Assembly: GCF_000346465.2 (NCBI RefSeq)
Contig: NC_034010.1
Coordinates: 7,325,103-7,389,102 of the forward strand
Source: Prunus persica
Lineage: Eukaryota > Streptophyta > Magnoliopsida > Rosales > Rosaceae
DNA length: 64,000 nt
Direction of reading: 5' to 3'
Part shown: positions 49,215-59,102 of the stretch, in pieces
Layout: every line of letters begins with the position of its first letter
Numbering within the stretch: position 1 is the stretch's first letter
Program-made: the position numbers and the translations under genes
Notes under the pieces: model-generated
What the model was told of the DNA's origin: nothing
Databases searched by the model: none
What the model saw: only the letters and a program-made list of their open reading frames with translations

Positions 49215-49600
49215 ATGTCTTTATTCAAAATGCCTTCTTTGATGGGGAAGAGACTAGATAGGCATTTGAGGAATTTCTTCTCGGAAGGTTCTAAAGAAGG
49301 GAGGAAGGATCATTTGGTGAAGTTGGATGTGGTGACTCAACCTAGAGAGTGTGGTGGCCTTGGAGTGGGAAATTTGAGGTTGAGAAACGAGGCGTTACTT
49401 AGGAAGTGGTTGTGGAGATTTCAGACTGAGACTGGTTCCCTCTGGTATTCTGTTATTCAAAGCATTTACGGTTTGAACGAGAATGATCCGAAGTGTGCGA
49501 TTAACGGCTCGAGTCAGAGCCCATGGATTGCCATCTCCAAGGGGATTTCTTCTTTCCCTTTATCTGTCGTTTCAAAGTGGGTAATGAGGAAAGGGTGAGA
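49215..49600 (+). pseudogene. LINE 2 ORF2 post-RT region
   Basis: Reads LVKLDVVTQPRECGGLGVGN and LRNEALLRKWLWRFQTETGS, the conserved W...P...GGLG/RxxxxAL region downstream of LINE reverse transcriptase. The solo Tat LTR interrupts this region at 49631, after FWKDDWVG-like codons in another frame (about 49600). Confidence 0.75.
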
Positions 49601-49630
49601 TTCTGGAAAGATGATTGGGTGGGGAAGTCT

Positions 49631-50130
49631 TGTTGATGCTCAAAATGGTCCGGCCAAGATTGAGTCCAACTTAGTGATGAGGTGTGAGGGTGAGTCTTCA
49701 ACAGGGGAGATGGCTAGGACCTTCGGTAAGAAGAGAGCCTACAGAAGACAAAGTGGGAGAAGTAGTCGTTAAGCTTCAGGCACCGGTGTGGTGCCGGCCG
49801 AAGGCTCTCCAATGCTTAAGTCAGCTATATGAGGTAACTTTGGCATAGTAACAGTAAATGTGAGAAAGTAGTTACTCTTTTTACTTAGGTACTGTTCCCT
49901 ATTTATAGGGAGGTGAAAGTGGGAGGTTTGCACAAAGTTTCGATGTCGGACTTTGTGCACGTCGCTATGGTGGTGACACGTGACCTAGAGATTAGGTTCG
50001 ACAATTAGGGCCTTCGGCAGGTACTTGGCACCTCGGAAGAATGTCTGCCTTTGGCAGGGGAGAAGGCTTATCTGCCTTTGGTGCTAGTCGTTTTGAGTCT
50101 GGATATGCTCGATTGATTATGGTGTAAACA
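49631..50130 (-). mobile_element. Solo LTR of the Tat-type element (500 bp)
   Basis: Begins TGTTGATGCTC and ends GTGTAAACA in plus orientation, so TGTTTACACC...ATCAACA on the minus strand. It is flanked on both sides by the 5-bp target-site duplication AGTCT (49626-49630 and 50131-50135). It aligns with the Tat LTR at 44091 over most of its length, in opposite orientation. A single LTR with intact TSD means the rest of the element was lost by LTR-LTR recombination. The host LINE frame resumes after it. Confidence 0.92.
49899..49907 (-). promoter_or_regulatory. TATA box of the solo Tat LTR
   Basis: TATAAATAG on the minus strand, in the same surroundings as in the LTR at 44091 (CCCTATAAATAGGGAA versus CTCTATAAATAGGGAA). 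The solo LTR may retain promoter activity directed leftward. Confidence 0.55.
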
Positions 50131-50329
50131 AGTCTTTTTTTTCCTATTTGTATCCCACCTTTATAGGCTATTACGGTACCACAATGCCTCGATTGCTAAT
50201 GTATGCATCGACGACTCCTTGCTCCCTTTGAGTTGGGATTTTGGGTTCCATAGGAATCTTAGTGATACCGATGTGGATGAATTGTCTTCTCTTGGTTAGA
50301 ATCGCGTCGGTTTCATTGTCTCCTCTTAA

Positions 50330-50640
50330 GTGTGGACTCCTGAGTCCTCAAGTGTGTTTCCTATTAACTCCTTTTATAAGCAGATTTTGAATATTCACCC
50401 GATTTCTCTTCCCTCACTTTTCCTTGTTATTTGGAAAGCCAAAGTTCCTCCCAAGGTTCGTCTGTTAGCCTGGTTAATTGCTCATGGTAAGATTAATACT
50501 TGTGATATGATTCATAAGAGACATATCTCTCTTTGTCCCCTAGTTGGTGTGTTATGTGCAAGTGTAACTTTGAAAGTATGGACCATTTGTTTCTACTGTG
50601 CCCGATTGCTGTAGCTTTGTGGGATTGCCTCTTTTTTGAG
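50330..50640 (+). pseudogene. LINE 2 zf-RVT C-terminal region
   Basis: Reads VIWKAKVPPKVRLLAWLIAH and GKINTCDMIHKRHISLCP, then with a frame change CASVTLKVW/CKCNFESMDHLFLLCPIA, the cysteine/histidine-containing zf-RVT domain at the C-terminus of plant LINE ORF2. NRIFDNVIGDGIFELWDRV follows near 50770-50825. Confidence 0.8.
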
Positions 50641-50890
50641 CTTGGTGTCTCGTGGGAAATTTTGTTTCTTGTCGGGAGCTTGCTATCATCTCTTTGGCCA
50701 TAAGACTCGAAGAGATATCCTGGGTAGCAGCATTTTGTAGGTTGTTTTCTAGGTCATCTAGATGGATAGGAATCATAGGATCTTTGATAATGTGATAGGC
50801 GATGGGATATTTGAGCTTTGGGATAGGGTTCCGTTTTGGGGTTCTTTGTAGGCTTCTATTGTGCCCGAGTTTAGGGATTAGAAAGATTCA

Positions 50891-52183
50891 CTATTATACC
50901 CAATATAGGAGCCTAAATTATAAATAAAATAAAAACCCTATATGAAATGCATTTTAGAAACACACCCAAAGCCCATTTATAACTAGGGCTCGTCAATGGG
51001 CCGGGCCGGGCTTTAAAGAGGAGAGATAAAATATTAGGCCGAGGCGGGCTGGGTTTTTTTAGAAAATTCAAAGTCCAAGCCTGGCCCATGAGTCAGGCTT
51101 GAGAAAGCCCATCGGGCCGGGCCTAAACAGGCCCTACTTCATTCAAAAAAAATCATAAACTTAATCATAAGGGCATTTTAGTGCAAATTTGAGATTAAAC
51201 TCATTTAATTCCAATATTTTCACATCAAACCAAATTCATAAAACACCCAATAAAGTCAAAGAACTTATAAGATTTTCCACAAAAATAATAATACCAAGTA
51301 TTATTTTGGAGGTTATTACATAATTAGATCGTAATACGTTTTAAGAAATAATTTTTAAAAATAATAAGTATCCAAAAAATATATTTTTAAAGGATGGTAT
51401 GAATAAATATGCAAATATTTGGTGATGTGTTCAAGAAAAGCATGATTATATTTGGTGGTACAATTATGTTTCGTGGTATGATTATATTTGATGATGTGAT
51501 ATGTTGTTCATCTTATTTATTTATATATATATAATTATTGAATTAATAATTAACACAAATTAATGTGCTCATCATCTAATTATAAACTAGGAATGAGTAA
51601 ACAAAAGTAAATGAAATTAAACAAATTATATATGTGATTTAAGTGATATAATCATAAACCTAAACTCTTATTTATACATAATTATATATGTATGCGGGCC
51701 TAACGGGCCGAGCTGGGCTTTTATGGGCAGGTCGGGCCTGGCTTTCTTGGGTTTAATCGGGCCGGGCCGGGCTTCGAACACCCAAGCCCAAGCCTAGCCC
51801 AGCCCAAGACGGGCCGGGCCATCTCAAAGCCCATAACGGGCTGGGCCGGGCTTTTTTTCAATGGGTCGGGCGGGCCCCCATCGACCCATAAGCCCTTGGG
51901 CCAAATGATGAGGCCTATTTATAACATCACAAAAAGACTTTTAACTTCTTTTAATTACAAAACTGTCATTGATTTCTTACAACAAACTCAACCCAAAACC
52001 TCATAAAAAAAGCCCAAAACACTCAATAGGGCATCAAGTAAGTTAATAATCAAAATTAAATTCAAAAGGGCCAGTTGTTATTTTTTGGGTTTTTTTTTTG
52101 TTTATTTATAGAAATTAAATGATGTATAATTTATTTATAATTTTAATGCTAAAAATAGGTATATAACTAAATATTTCTAGAGA
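50891..52183. mobile_element. 355-bp dispersed repeat, copy 2, split by a nested hAT element
   Basis: The same repeat as at 48570-48925. AGATT lies directly before it (50886-50890) and directly after it (about 52184-52188). Removing the copy with one AGATT joins the LINE frame ...FRD-stop-K to DYSLHLIRLDW, so AGATT looks like a genuine target-site duplication. The copy is interrupted at 50984-51917 by a GGGCC-rich element. No inverted ends: class unknown. Confidence 0.7.
50984..51917. mobile_element. Non-autonomous hAT-type element, 934 bp, GGGCC-rich ends
   Basis: Perfect 8-bp target-site duplication TTTATAAC (50976-50983 and 51918-51925). Ends form imperfect inverted repeats, TAGGGCTCGTCA and, reversed, TAGGCCTCATCA. 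Both subterminal regions are packed with GGGCCGGGC words, separated by an AT-rich core without coding capacity. An 8-bp TSD with TAGGG ends defines a hAT-superfamily element; without transposase it is non-autonomous. Its insertion into the 355-bp repeat is verified by the uninterrupted sister copy at 48570. Confidence 0.88.
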
Positions 52184-52420
52184 TTACTCGTTACACCTAA
52201 TCCGCCTGGATTGGAAAGCTGCAATGTACTGATCTTGGGTTGGGTGTTCAGGTTTGTAGCTGTCTGGAGTCTGTCAGCTCTTTGTTTCTTTCTCTCTTTC
52301 TGGTGGTGTTGATGGATTTCTTGTCCACCTGTTTCACCTTTTTTTTTTTTTTTTTTTGGCTGTATTTGGATGGTTTCTTTTTAATTGAATGTTTCTTATA
52401 AATAAAAATAATAAAAAAGT

Positions 52421-53462
52421 GTCAAAGAGAGAAATTATTAGGAATCCACTGAACATGGGAAAATCATATGAGGAATTTTTTGTTAGTTTCACAAAGTAAA
52501 AACTATTCCACTCTTATATTCGTTGGTATTCTCTTATTTAGTCTATTTCACAATATTTTTATTTTTGTAATCAACGATTTTGTAATAATCAGTTGATAAT
52601 CGACAAATTTCAATTTTTTTACGTTAATTCAATTTGGTTCAATCATTTAGCTTACATATATATATTAGAAACGATAATCTATTTTAAGTATAGTTGAATA
52701 TCGTCTGACTACTTAAAATATTAATAAAACATTAAAACCCTGCTTAAAAAAACTTAAATTGATTAATAACTCCAATTTTAAAATTAAAAAAAATCAATAG
52801 AAGACTTAGCCTCCCATTGCCTGACCAAAACAACCACAACGGCCACCACCGCCCTACCCATCAACCCAAATCGTCATTGGCTAACGGTTTTACACACAAG
52901 GATTAAATTGGCCAAATTAAAGTATATGGACTAAATTGGCAAACATGATAAAACACAAGGACTATTTTGACATTTAAGCTTAGTTTTAAATATGTCAATT
53001 TGATCCATGTAGTTTTAAATATTGATCTATTCAAGGGCACAATACAAATTTTGTTCAAATTCCTTCCAATTCTATAACAAATTTTATCAAATCTCGTGCT
53101 GAAAATGCAACGAAATTAGGAATAATTCAACGGAAGTTGCAGCATGTCCTTGAATGTCTTGAAATTTAAAATTATAAGAATAAAATTAATATAAATCAAA
53201 CTACAAGGATCAAAATGATAAAACCAACAAACTACAAGAACTAAAAGTGACTAATTACCTAAATTTTAACAACATTTGGCTGAAAACAGTTTATAGAAAC
53301 CAAAATTGGCCTTATTCAAAAGAACTTGTTTGCCCCCAAAGTATCGGTTAACAAAGGAATTGTAACCTATTGAAACAGTTTTTTTTTTTTGGGTCGAAAA
53401 ACAGTACTAATAGGTTAAGCTCTCTCCCAAACCAAACAATGCCCATTCCTAATTATCGGTAA
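52421..53462. other. Gene-less AT-rich region right of LINE 2
   Basis: No coding region. About 52880-53270 contains repeated words of the type AAATTGGCAAA, ACAAGGACTA and AACTACAAG, a style typical of old MULE-like or MITE repeats, but I could not define ends or a TSD. Confidence 0.45.
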
Positions 53463-53471
53463 TTCAATAAA

Positions 53472-54166
53472 GGGTTAAATACTTTTTTGGTCACTGGATT
53501 TTACACGAAATTTCAATTTGATCACTAAGAAACAAATTTTGCCAAATTGGTCACTGTATTATCAAAAGTTTACAATTTACAGACTTGCAGTTAGTTTCCG
53601 TTAAGTTGTTTGGTCAAATACCTTTTTCGTCACTAAATTTTGCATGAACGTTCAATTTGGTCACTGAAAAAAAGATTTGTTAAAAACCATGCAAATGCGA
53701 AACTTTATTTTTTAGTCAATATGTGTTGACATAGTTAGGGATTTGAATTTTTGTGAATGCGTATGATAATGCTTGGCATTATGATATGAACCTTTTTGAA
53801 AAGATTGAGTTGCATTTTTGTGAAACTATTATTGAGATATGAACATATCTTTTCATGATATGATTTCCCTTTTTTAGCCTTAATTGATGCTACACCAACC
53901 ATAAATGTTAAGCCTATGAGCATCGTATGCAAGAGCATAGTATTTACTTAGATTTTAGCTCAAAAATTCTCAATGATCAATTTTTGTGTAAAACCTTGTG
54001 AACAAAAAGGTATATTTAATCCAAAAACTTAATGGCAAATCTATAAATTGCAAACTTTGATTAATACATGAAACAATTTAGCTTTTTTTTTTTTCTTTCT
54101 TTTTTTTTCTGAATGCCCAAATTGAAATTTCATGTAAAACACAATGACCAAAAAAGTATTTAACCC
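53472..54166. mobile_element. Mutator-like TIR element (MULE/MITE), 695 bp
   Basis: Terminal inverted repeats of roughly 55 bp starting GGGTTAAATACTTTTTTGGT on both ends, with a perfect 9-bp target-site duplication TTCAATAAA (53463-53471 and 54167-54175). A 9-bp TSD and long inverted ends point to the Mutator superfamily. A second diverged copy of part of the TIR lies inside (about 53620-53680). There is no transposase, so it is non-autonomous. It lies 0.3 kb beyond the stop codon of TNL 2. Confidence 0.88.
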
Positions 54167-54452
54167 TTCAATAAATATCCTCCAGAATAAAGAGTACAAA
54201 TACAGGCACTAAATTGCTAAATTAGAATTTGACCCAAAAAAATTTGCTAAATTAGAAACACATGGCTAAATTGGCAAATAGGGCAAATAAAGAAAGAATT
54301 TAATGCTAGTATAAACGACAGGAATAAATTATGCATATATGCATTCATACTTTCATATCCGATGGCACTTTTCTGGAGAGGAATTGGTTGGGAAGGGGGA
54401 ATCCACCGCCACTGTGGTGGGAACCCATTGGCCTCTACGACAATACTTGGGT

Positions 54453-57400
54453 TCAGGGATTAGGGCCTAAACCAATATCTTGCTCATATATCAAACGGAC
54501 TCCACACTTCTTCACCTCCAAGCTAGGGCCTAAAGTTTTAAATAAAAACTCAAGCCGACGACAGCTGTCTTGCCATGCAGTTCCAAAATGTTCACAGCCT
54601 ACAAAGGATAGCCAAATGTGATCCGACTCAATTTGGCCTAATTCTGGGCTGCAGCCAAAGAAAGGACACCAGCCGCCTGAACCCAAATTGTTGGGTTTCA
54701 CTTCACAACGAAGGCCATGTGCAGTGCTATAGGTCTCTTGCTCATACTTCCATTTACCAAGCAGGTTACCGGCAGGGATACGTCGACCGAGACCAAAAAC
54801 AGCACACAAAGCATATCCTCTCCAATTATTCTTACACCAGTCCTCAGGTAGGTCCATGCTTACTCCAGACCTCGCACTTCGATCAATGAACCACTCAGAA
54901 ATTTCACTGCCAGGAATTATAGTTTCAAACCTGTGTCCTGGATATGGGATTCCCTGCACCAAAGAAAATTGTGAAATAAACAACTGGTCATGTGTGTGTC
55001 TGTGAGAGATCTTGAGAGAGAGAGAGAGAGAGAGCACCTGAATGAATCTCGTTAACAGTGCAATTGCTATATTGTTGCAGCCTTGATTCTTAACCAATTC
55101 GGAGCAATTAATATAATTGAAACACGATGACAGCCTTTCCAGTGAATTACTCCCTTCTGAGCCAACACCGAAGTTCACTTTTGGTGAAAGGTCCGGCATT
55201 TGCTGAAGAAGCTTACAACTTTCCAAATTCAAGCTGTGAAGCTTAGAAAGCTGACTAATGCTTTTGGGAAGACTCAGAAAATTGTTTTTACTTAGATTTA
55301 GAGATACTAACGAGAATAGGCAGGCAAGATTTTCCGTTAATGTTCCCTCCTGAAGATTACAGTCACTGAGGTTCAGTTCTGTTAAAGAAGACAAACCAGA
55401 AGTAGAAATTGGAAACTGCAGACCCACTAAACGTGTCCGCTTTCTGGGCATCGATAGATAGTTGCAAGAAGTATTTTCTGACTCAAGTGGCAGCCCTTTA
55501 CATCCACGAAGGGATAAAATTTTGAGATTTTTCATAAGGAAAATGGAGGATGGTAGTGTGCTTAAGGAGGTACCGCTCACATCAAGTTCCTCCAAACAAT
55601 CAAGCTGTCCCAAGCTTTCTGGCAGTTCTTTAAGTTTAAAGCAGCGACAAATGTTGAGACTTTTGAGGGAGCTCAACTTGCTAATGTCGTGTGGAAGACA
55701 CTCGAGATAATAGCAATCTCTTAGATTTAGTAAAGTAAGGCCAATCAGAAGTTCAGTTGATGCAGGTAATTTTTCTATAGCAGTCTCATTTAAAGAAAGC
55801 TCCATCAAATGTTCCATAGGTTCAGCAAATTCTGGAATTTTCTTAATTCTTGAGCAGCTAGAAAGAATAAGAATTTCAAGGCATTTCGTTTCAATCTTAT
55901 TTGGAAGACTTTCAAGACTTCTGCATCCTTTAAGATTCAAGACTTTAAGCCTTTTCAGCCCAGCAATAGAGTGGTCGACCACCGCTAATTTTGTACAACC
56001 TTCAAGAATTAAACTCTCAAGATTTGGAGTACCTGTAAAATCTGGGGTCATGGTCAGGTTCTGGGACCAGCTAAGATTGATGAATCTCAGCTTCTCCAAG
56101 CACTGTTCAAAACAGAGAAAAATAATTAATTAACAAAAATAGAGTGTTTGGGTGTTTTGTCAAATTTATCCACACACACCAAAAAAATAAAAAAAATAAA
56201 AAATAATAAAAAATAATAAAAAATAAAATTAATTAAATAAAAATAATCTAACCTTTTCTCCATTCCAAAGTTGTTCAATGCTGCTATAGCACAAGTTAAG
56301 TTCACAAAGCTTCACAGGTTGAAAACTTTGAGGGAGAAACTTTGTAGGGTACTCACTCCATTCGAGAACTACCAAGGCATTAGAAAGAAATTTGGGGCCT
56401 TCAGTCATATGCACATTACGAATTTGCAGAAACCGAAGATTATGCATCTTGGAGAAGGCCTCTGAGTTGCACCGTACCTCTTCCAATTTAAGCGAGTCTA
56501 AGGCTATGCCTTCAACTGCATCTGTTACCTAATAATCAGGAATAACAGGAGCAGTTAATGAAAAAATCTCTTAAAGTTTTGTAGTATGTCAAATAAAAGG
56601 ATTCCTGCACTCACAAATAATAACTAGATATAACAAAATTGAGAGATGATAAATTCGTTTAACTGACTTTCCAATCCATATTTGTACCAATTTCTTACCT
56701 CATTATTTACGAGTACATGAATGATATCCTCTGGAAGCCACAACCGACTACGTCTGCCAGGCTCGTCGCGGCATTCTCGACGAACAATATCCCAACCTAA
56801 TTCTTGTATCAAATCATGCATCCACAATTTTCCTCTCGAGACAGTTACTAGAGCTTTTTCAATCAGAACTGGTATACCAATGTTTGGATGGTAACCACAA
56901 CTTTGCAGTATTCTTGTCACACGATCTATGTCCTCTCCTTTAAAGAAGCATGCAATGTCCAAAAATATTTTCTTATCTGATTCCATTAACCCATTAAAAC
57001 TTATTTTAATCACATCAACAATTCTTCTGTGAACATCTCTTTCTTTAATCAGCCTATTCAATACAATTGTCCATTCATGTACACTTTTCATACAAAGGAA
57101 CGAACCCAAAATCTCAAGAGCTAATGGAAGGCCATTGGCATATTTTAGAACATTCTTGGATAGTTCGAGATACTCTTCTTTAACCTGGTAATTCTTGAAT
57201 GCTTTCCAGCTAAAGAGCTTAAGAGCTTCATCATCAGTTAATACCTCAACGTCATGTATTTTGTCCACTCCAAATGTTCTCAGCAAATGCTTATCTCGTG
57301 ATGTTATGATGATTCTACTCCCCAAACCAAACCAACTACGATTACACAATGCTTCCAATTGTTCTAACCGATCCACGTCATCAAGAATGATAAGAACCAT

Positions 57401-59102
57401 TTTAGCACGTAGTCTATGCCTTATTACGTTTTTTCCCATATCAGTATTCCGTATATTTACATTACTTTGCAGCAAGTCCAAAAGAAGTTTTTCTTGTAAA
57501 CGAACTAGACCTTGCTTTTCAGTTACCTCTCGAACATTGTTAAGAAAGCTGCAAGCTTCAAACTTGTCACGTATAGTATCAAACACCACTTGTGCAAGAG
57601 TTGTCTTGCCTATTCCTCCCATCCCCCATATCCCTAAGCTATGAACATCTTTACACAATCCAAAGTCCAAGTATGAAAGCACTTTTTCCAAACGAGAATC
57701 CATTCCAACTAAAGCCTTGGATACATTAGTGGTTGTTTGACTAAGTTTGGCAATCCTTTCTACAATATGTTGAATAACTTCAGGTTCACATCTGCAAAGA
57801 AAAATATATAACGATCCTATAATGGTTGTTTGATTAAGTTTGGCGATCATTTCTACAATATCTTGAATAACTTTGGGTTCATATGCAAAGAAAAATATAT
57901 AACGATCTTATAAATATGGTCTGCAAGTTAGCTAGAACCAAATGAGTAATCCGTTCTTCTACCCGGTTCTGTTAATGGAGGCTGAGACATTGAATTAGTT
58001 GGTTCTTTTCAAGAATCAGGTGATGGCGCTTCACTTTATAAATAATAAAGCAAGAAAAAACAAAGAAGAAATAAGAGATATCGTATGCCTATCAGTCATG
58101 GACAACAGATCTCCTGAATGCTGGCCTGTGGAGGAGAAAAAATAAAGGAAGCTGCTCAAGACACAACTTTGCCATGTTTGGGAGGGGATCGGATTTCTTA
58201 ATGGTACTCCTTGCTAACGGAGGATGTTAGGTGTAGGGCTTTTGTGAGTTTTGGTATGAGTTTGTGGGGTCTTCAAAGTTTGGATATCAATTTGAAACGA
58301 CACCTAACGTTCAGGGGTTTTATGTAGATTTTTTTTTTTTTCCTGATCAACCAGAGACGGGTTTCGGGTATCAAACTTAGAACCTCTACGAACATTTTCA
58401 ATTTTTCTTTTCATAAAAAAAAATAGAAGAAAAAATAGAAGAAAAAGAAGAAGAGAATGACTTAGTACGAAGTATGAGTTAGATAATAAAGGAATTCATT
58501 AGCTTCTTCAATTTTTTTTTTTAAAAAAAAAACAAATAAATAATGAAAACAAAGCAAAAGAGGGAGAAAAACAGATCCAGAAGAGTAAGTTTAGTTTACC
58601 CCTCTCGCAAATTCCATCCGGCGAGATTAGCTACTACAGTAAGTGCAGCTCTCCACCTTTGCACCCTCTCTGGGTCTCTAAAGCGATCTTCCTGCCTATG
58701 GAAAGCCTCCTTGAAACTCCCTCGTTGTTTGCGTACGTCCGATGGATCCACATCATAAAAGACTGGGAGTATCATATGTCCACTCCTCCCTTCATTACAT
58801 TCTACAATCTTGCTAAGCTCGTCTAAGCACCATGTCGAATCGGCGTAATTTCTTGAAAAAATGACAACTGCACATCTTGATTCTTCAATTGCTTCCAAGA
58901 TTTTTACCGGGATGCTTTGTCCCCAGTTAGATTCTACATCCCTAAATGCGAATAGACCTTTCTGATCCAAAGCAGTATGTAAATGGTCTACAAAATTCTT
59001 GCGAGTGTCCTGACCTCTAAAATTGAGGAAGACATCGTATGTCCATTTAGGGTCCCGAGAAGAAGAAGAAGAAGAACTATATGAGGCCAATAGGGCGGCC
59101 AT
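54453..59102 (-). CDS. TIR-NBS-LRR disease resistance protein (TNL 2), complete
   Basis: Five coding exons on the minus strand: 59102-58600 (TIR), 57791-56699 (NB-ARC), 56528-56253 and 56102-55038 (LRR), 54953-54453 (C-terminal); 1145 residues. The TIR domain begins TYDVFLNFRGQDTRKNF and keeps the NADase glutamate (E95, in DSTWCLDEL). The usual DD-L/K-RG loop is altered to FRDVESNWGQSI. NB-ARC motifs are canonical: GIWGMGGIGKTT (about 221-232), MVLIILDDVD, GSRIIITSRD, GLPLAL, and an intact MHD in WMHDLIQELG near 491. The LRRs include LNLRDCYYLECLP-type repeats. The last exon reads GIPYPGHRFE, then ISEWFIDRS and RGYALCAVFG, the C-JID post-LRR domain. Exons 2 and 3 have the same lengths as in TNL 1 (1093 and 276 nt). 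No stop or frameshift was found. Expected role: intracellular effector receptor acting through TIR NADase signalling. Confidence 0.92.
55015..55034. repeat. (GA)n microsatellite at an intron 4 donor of TNL 2
   Basis: About ten GA units lie directly inside the last intron, a few bases after the donor of the exon ending at 55038. TNL 1 has a CT-rich run at the same place after its exon 4 (21256-21290), so the low-complexity start of this intron is shared. Confidence 0.8.
56155..56250. repeat. Low-complexity A/T tract in TNL 2 intron 3
   Basis: Tandem AAAATAATAAAAAATAATAA-type repeats fill most of the short intron between exons 3 and 4, close to the exon 3 donor (GTTAGA). It is polymorphism-prone and may influence splicing. 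Confidence 0.7.
57731..57908. repeat. 93-bp tandem duplication of the TNL 2 exon 2 start
   Basis: Copies at 57731-57816 and 57824-57908 (period 93) both contain the exon 2 start and acceptor region. The inner copy has a working acceptor (TTTGCAG before ATGTGAACC, minus strand). In the outer copy the acceptor is destroyed (TTTGCAT before ATGAACCC). It lies between the TIR and NB-ARC exons. Confidence 0.8.

Larger units (their letters stand above)
44745..52420 (+). mobile_element. LINE 2: L1-type non-LTR retrotransposon with several nested insertions
   Basis: Order on the plus strand: ORF1 (from 44746), endonuclease (46484-47095), linker, reverse transcriptase (47704-48560), C-terminal zf-RVT region (49215-50640), 3' UTR with long T runs, and a short A-rich tail (AATAAAAATAATAAAAAA, about 52400-52418). 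Inserted in it are two copies of a 355-bp repeat, a solo Tat LTR and, inside the second repeat, a hAT element. Reading frames on both sides of the second repeat and of the solo LTR resume, which shows these are later insertions. The 5' end is not defined. Confidence 0.85.

Noticed and set aside
50886..52188. Helitron origin of the 355-bp repeat (TC...CTAG ends)
   Set aside because: The sister copy at 48570 does not end in CTRR, there is no terminal hairpin, and a 5-bp duplication flanks copy 2, which Helitrons do not make.
57195..57644. 149-codon plus-strand open frame
   Set aside because: Antisense shadow of the TNL 2 NB-ARC exon, not a gene.
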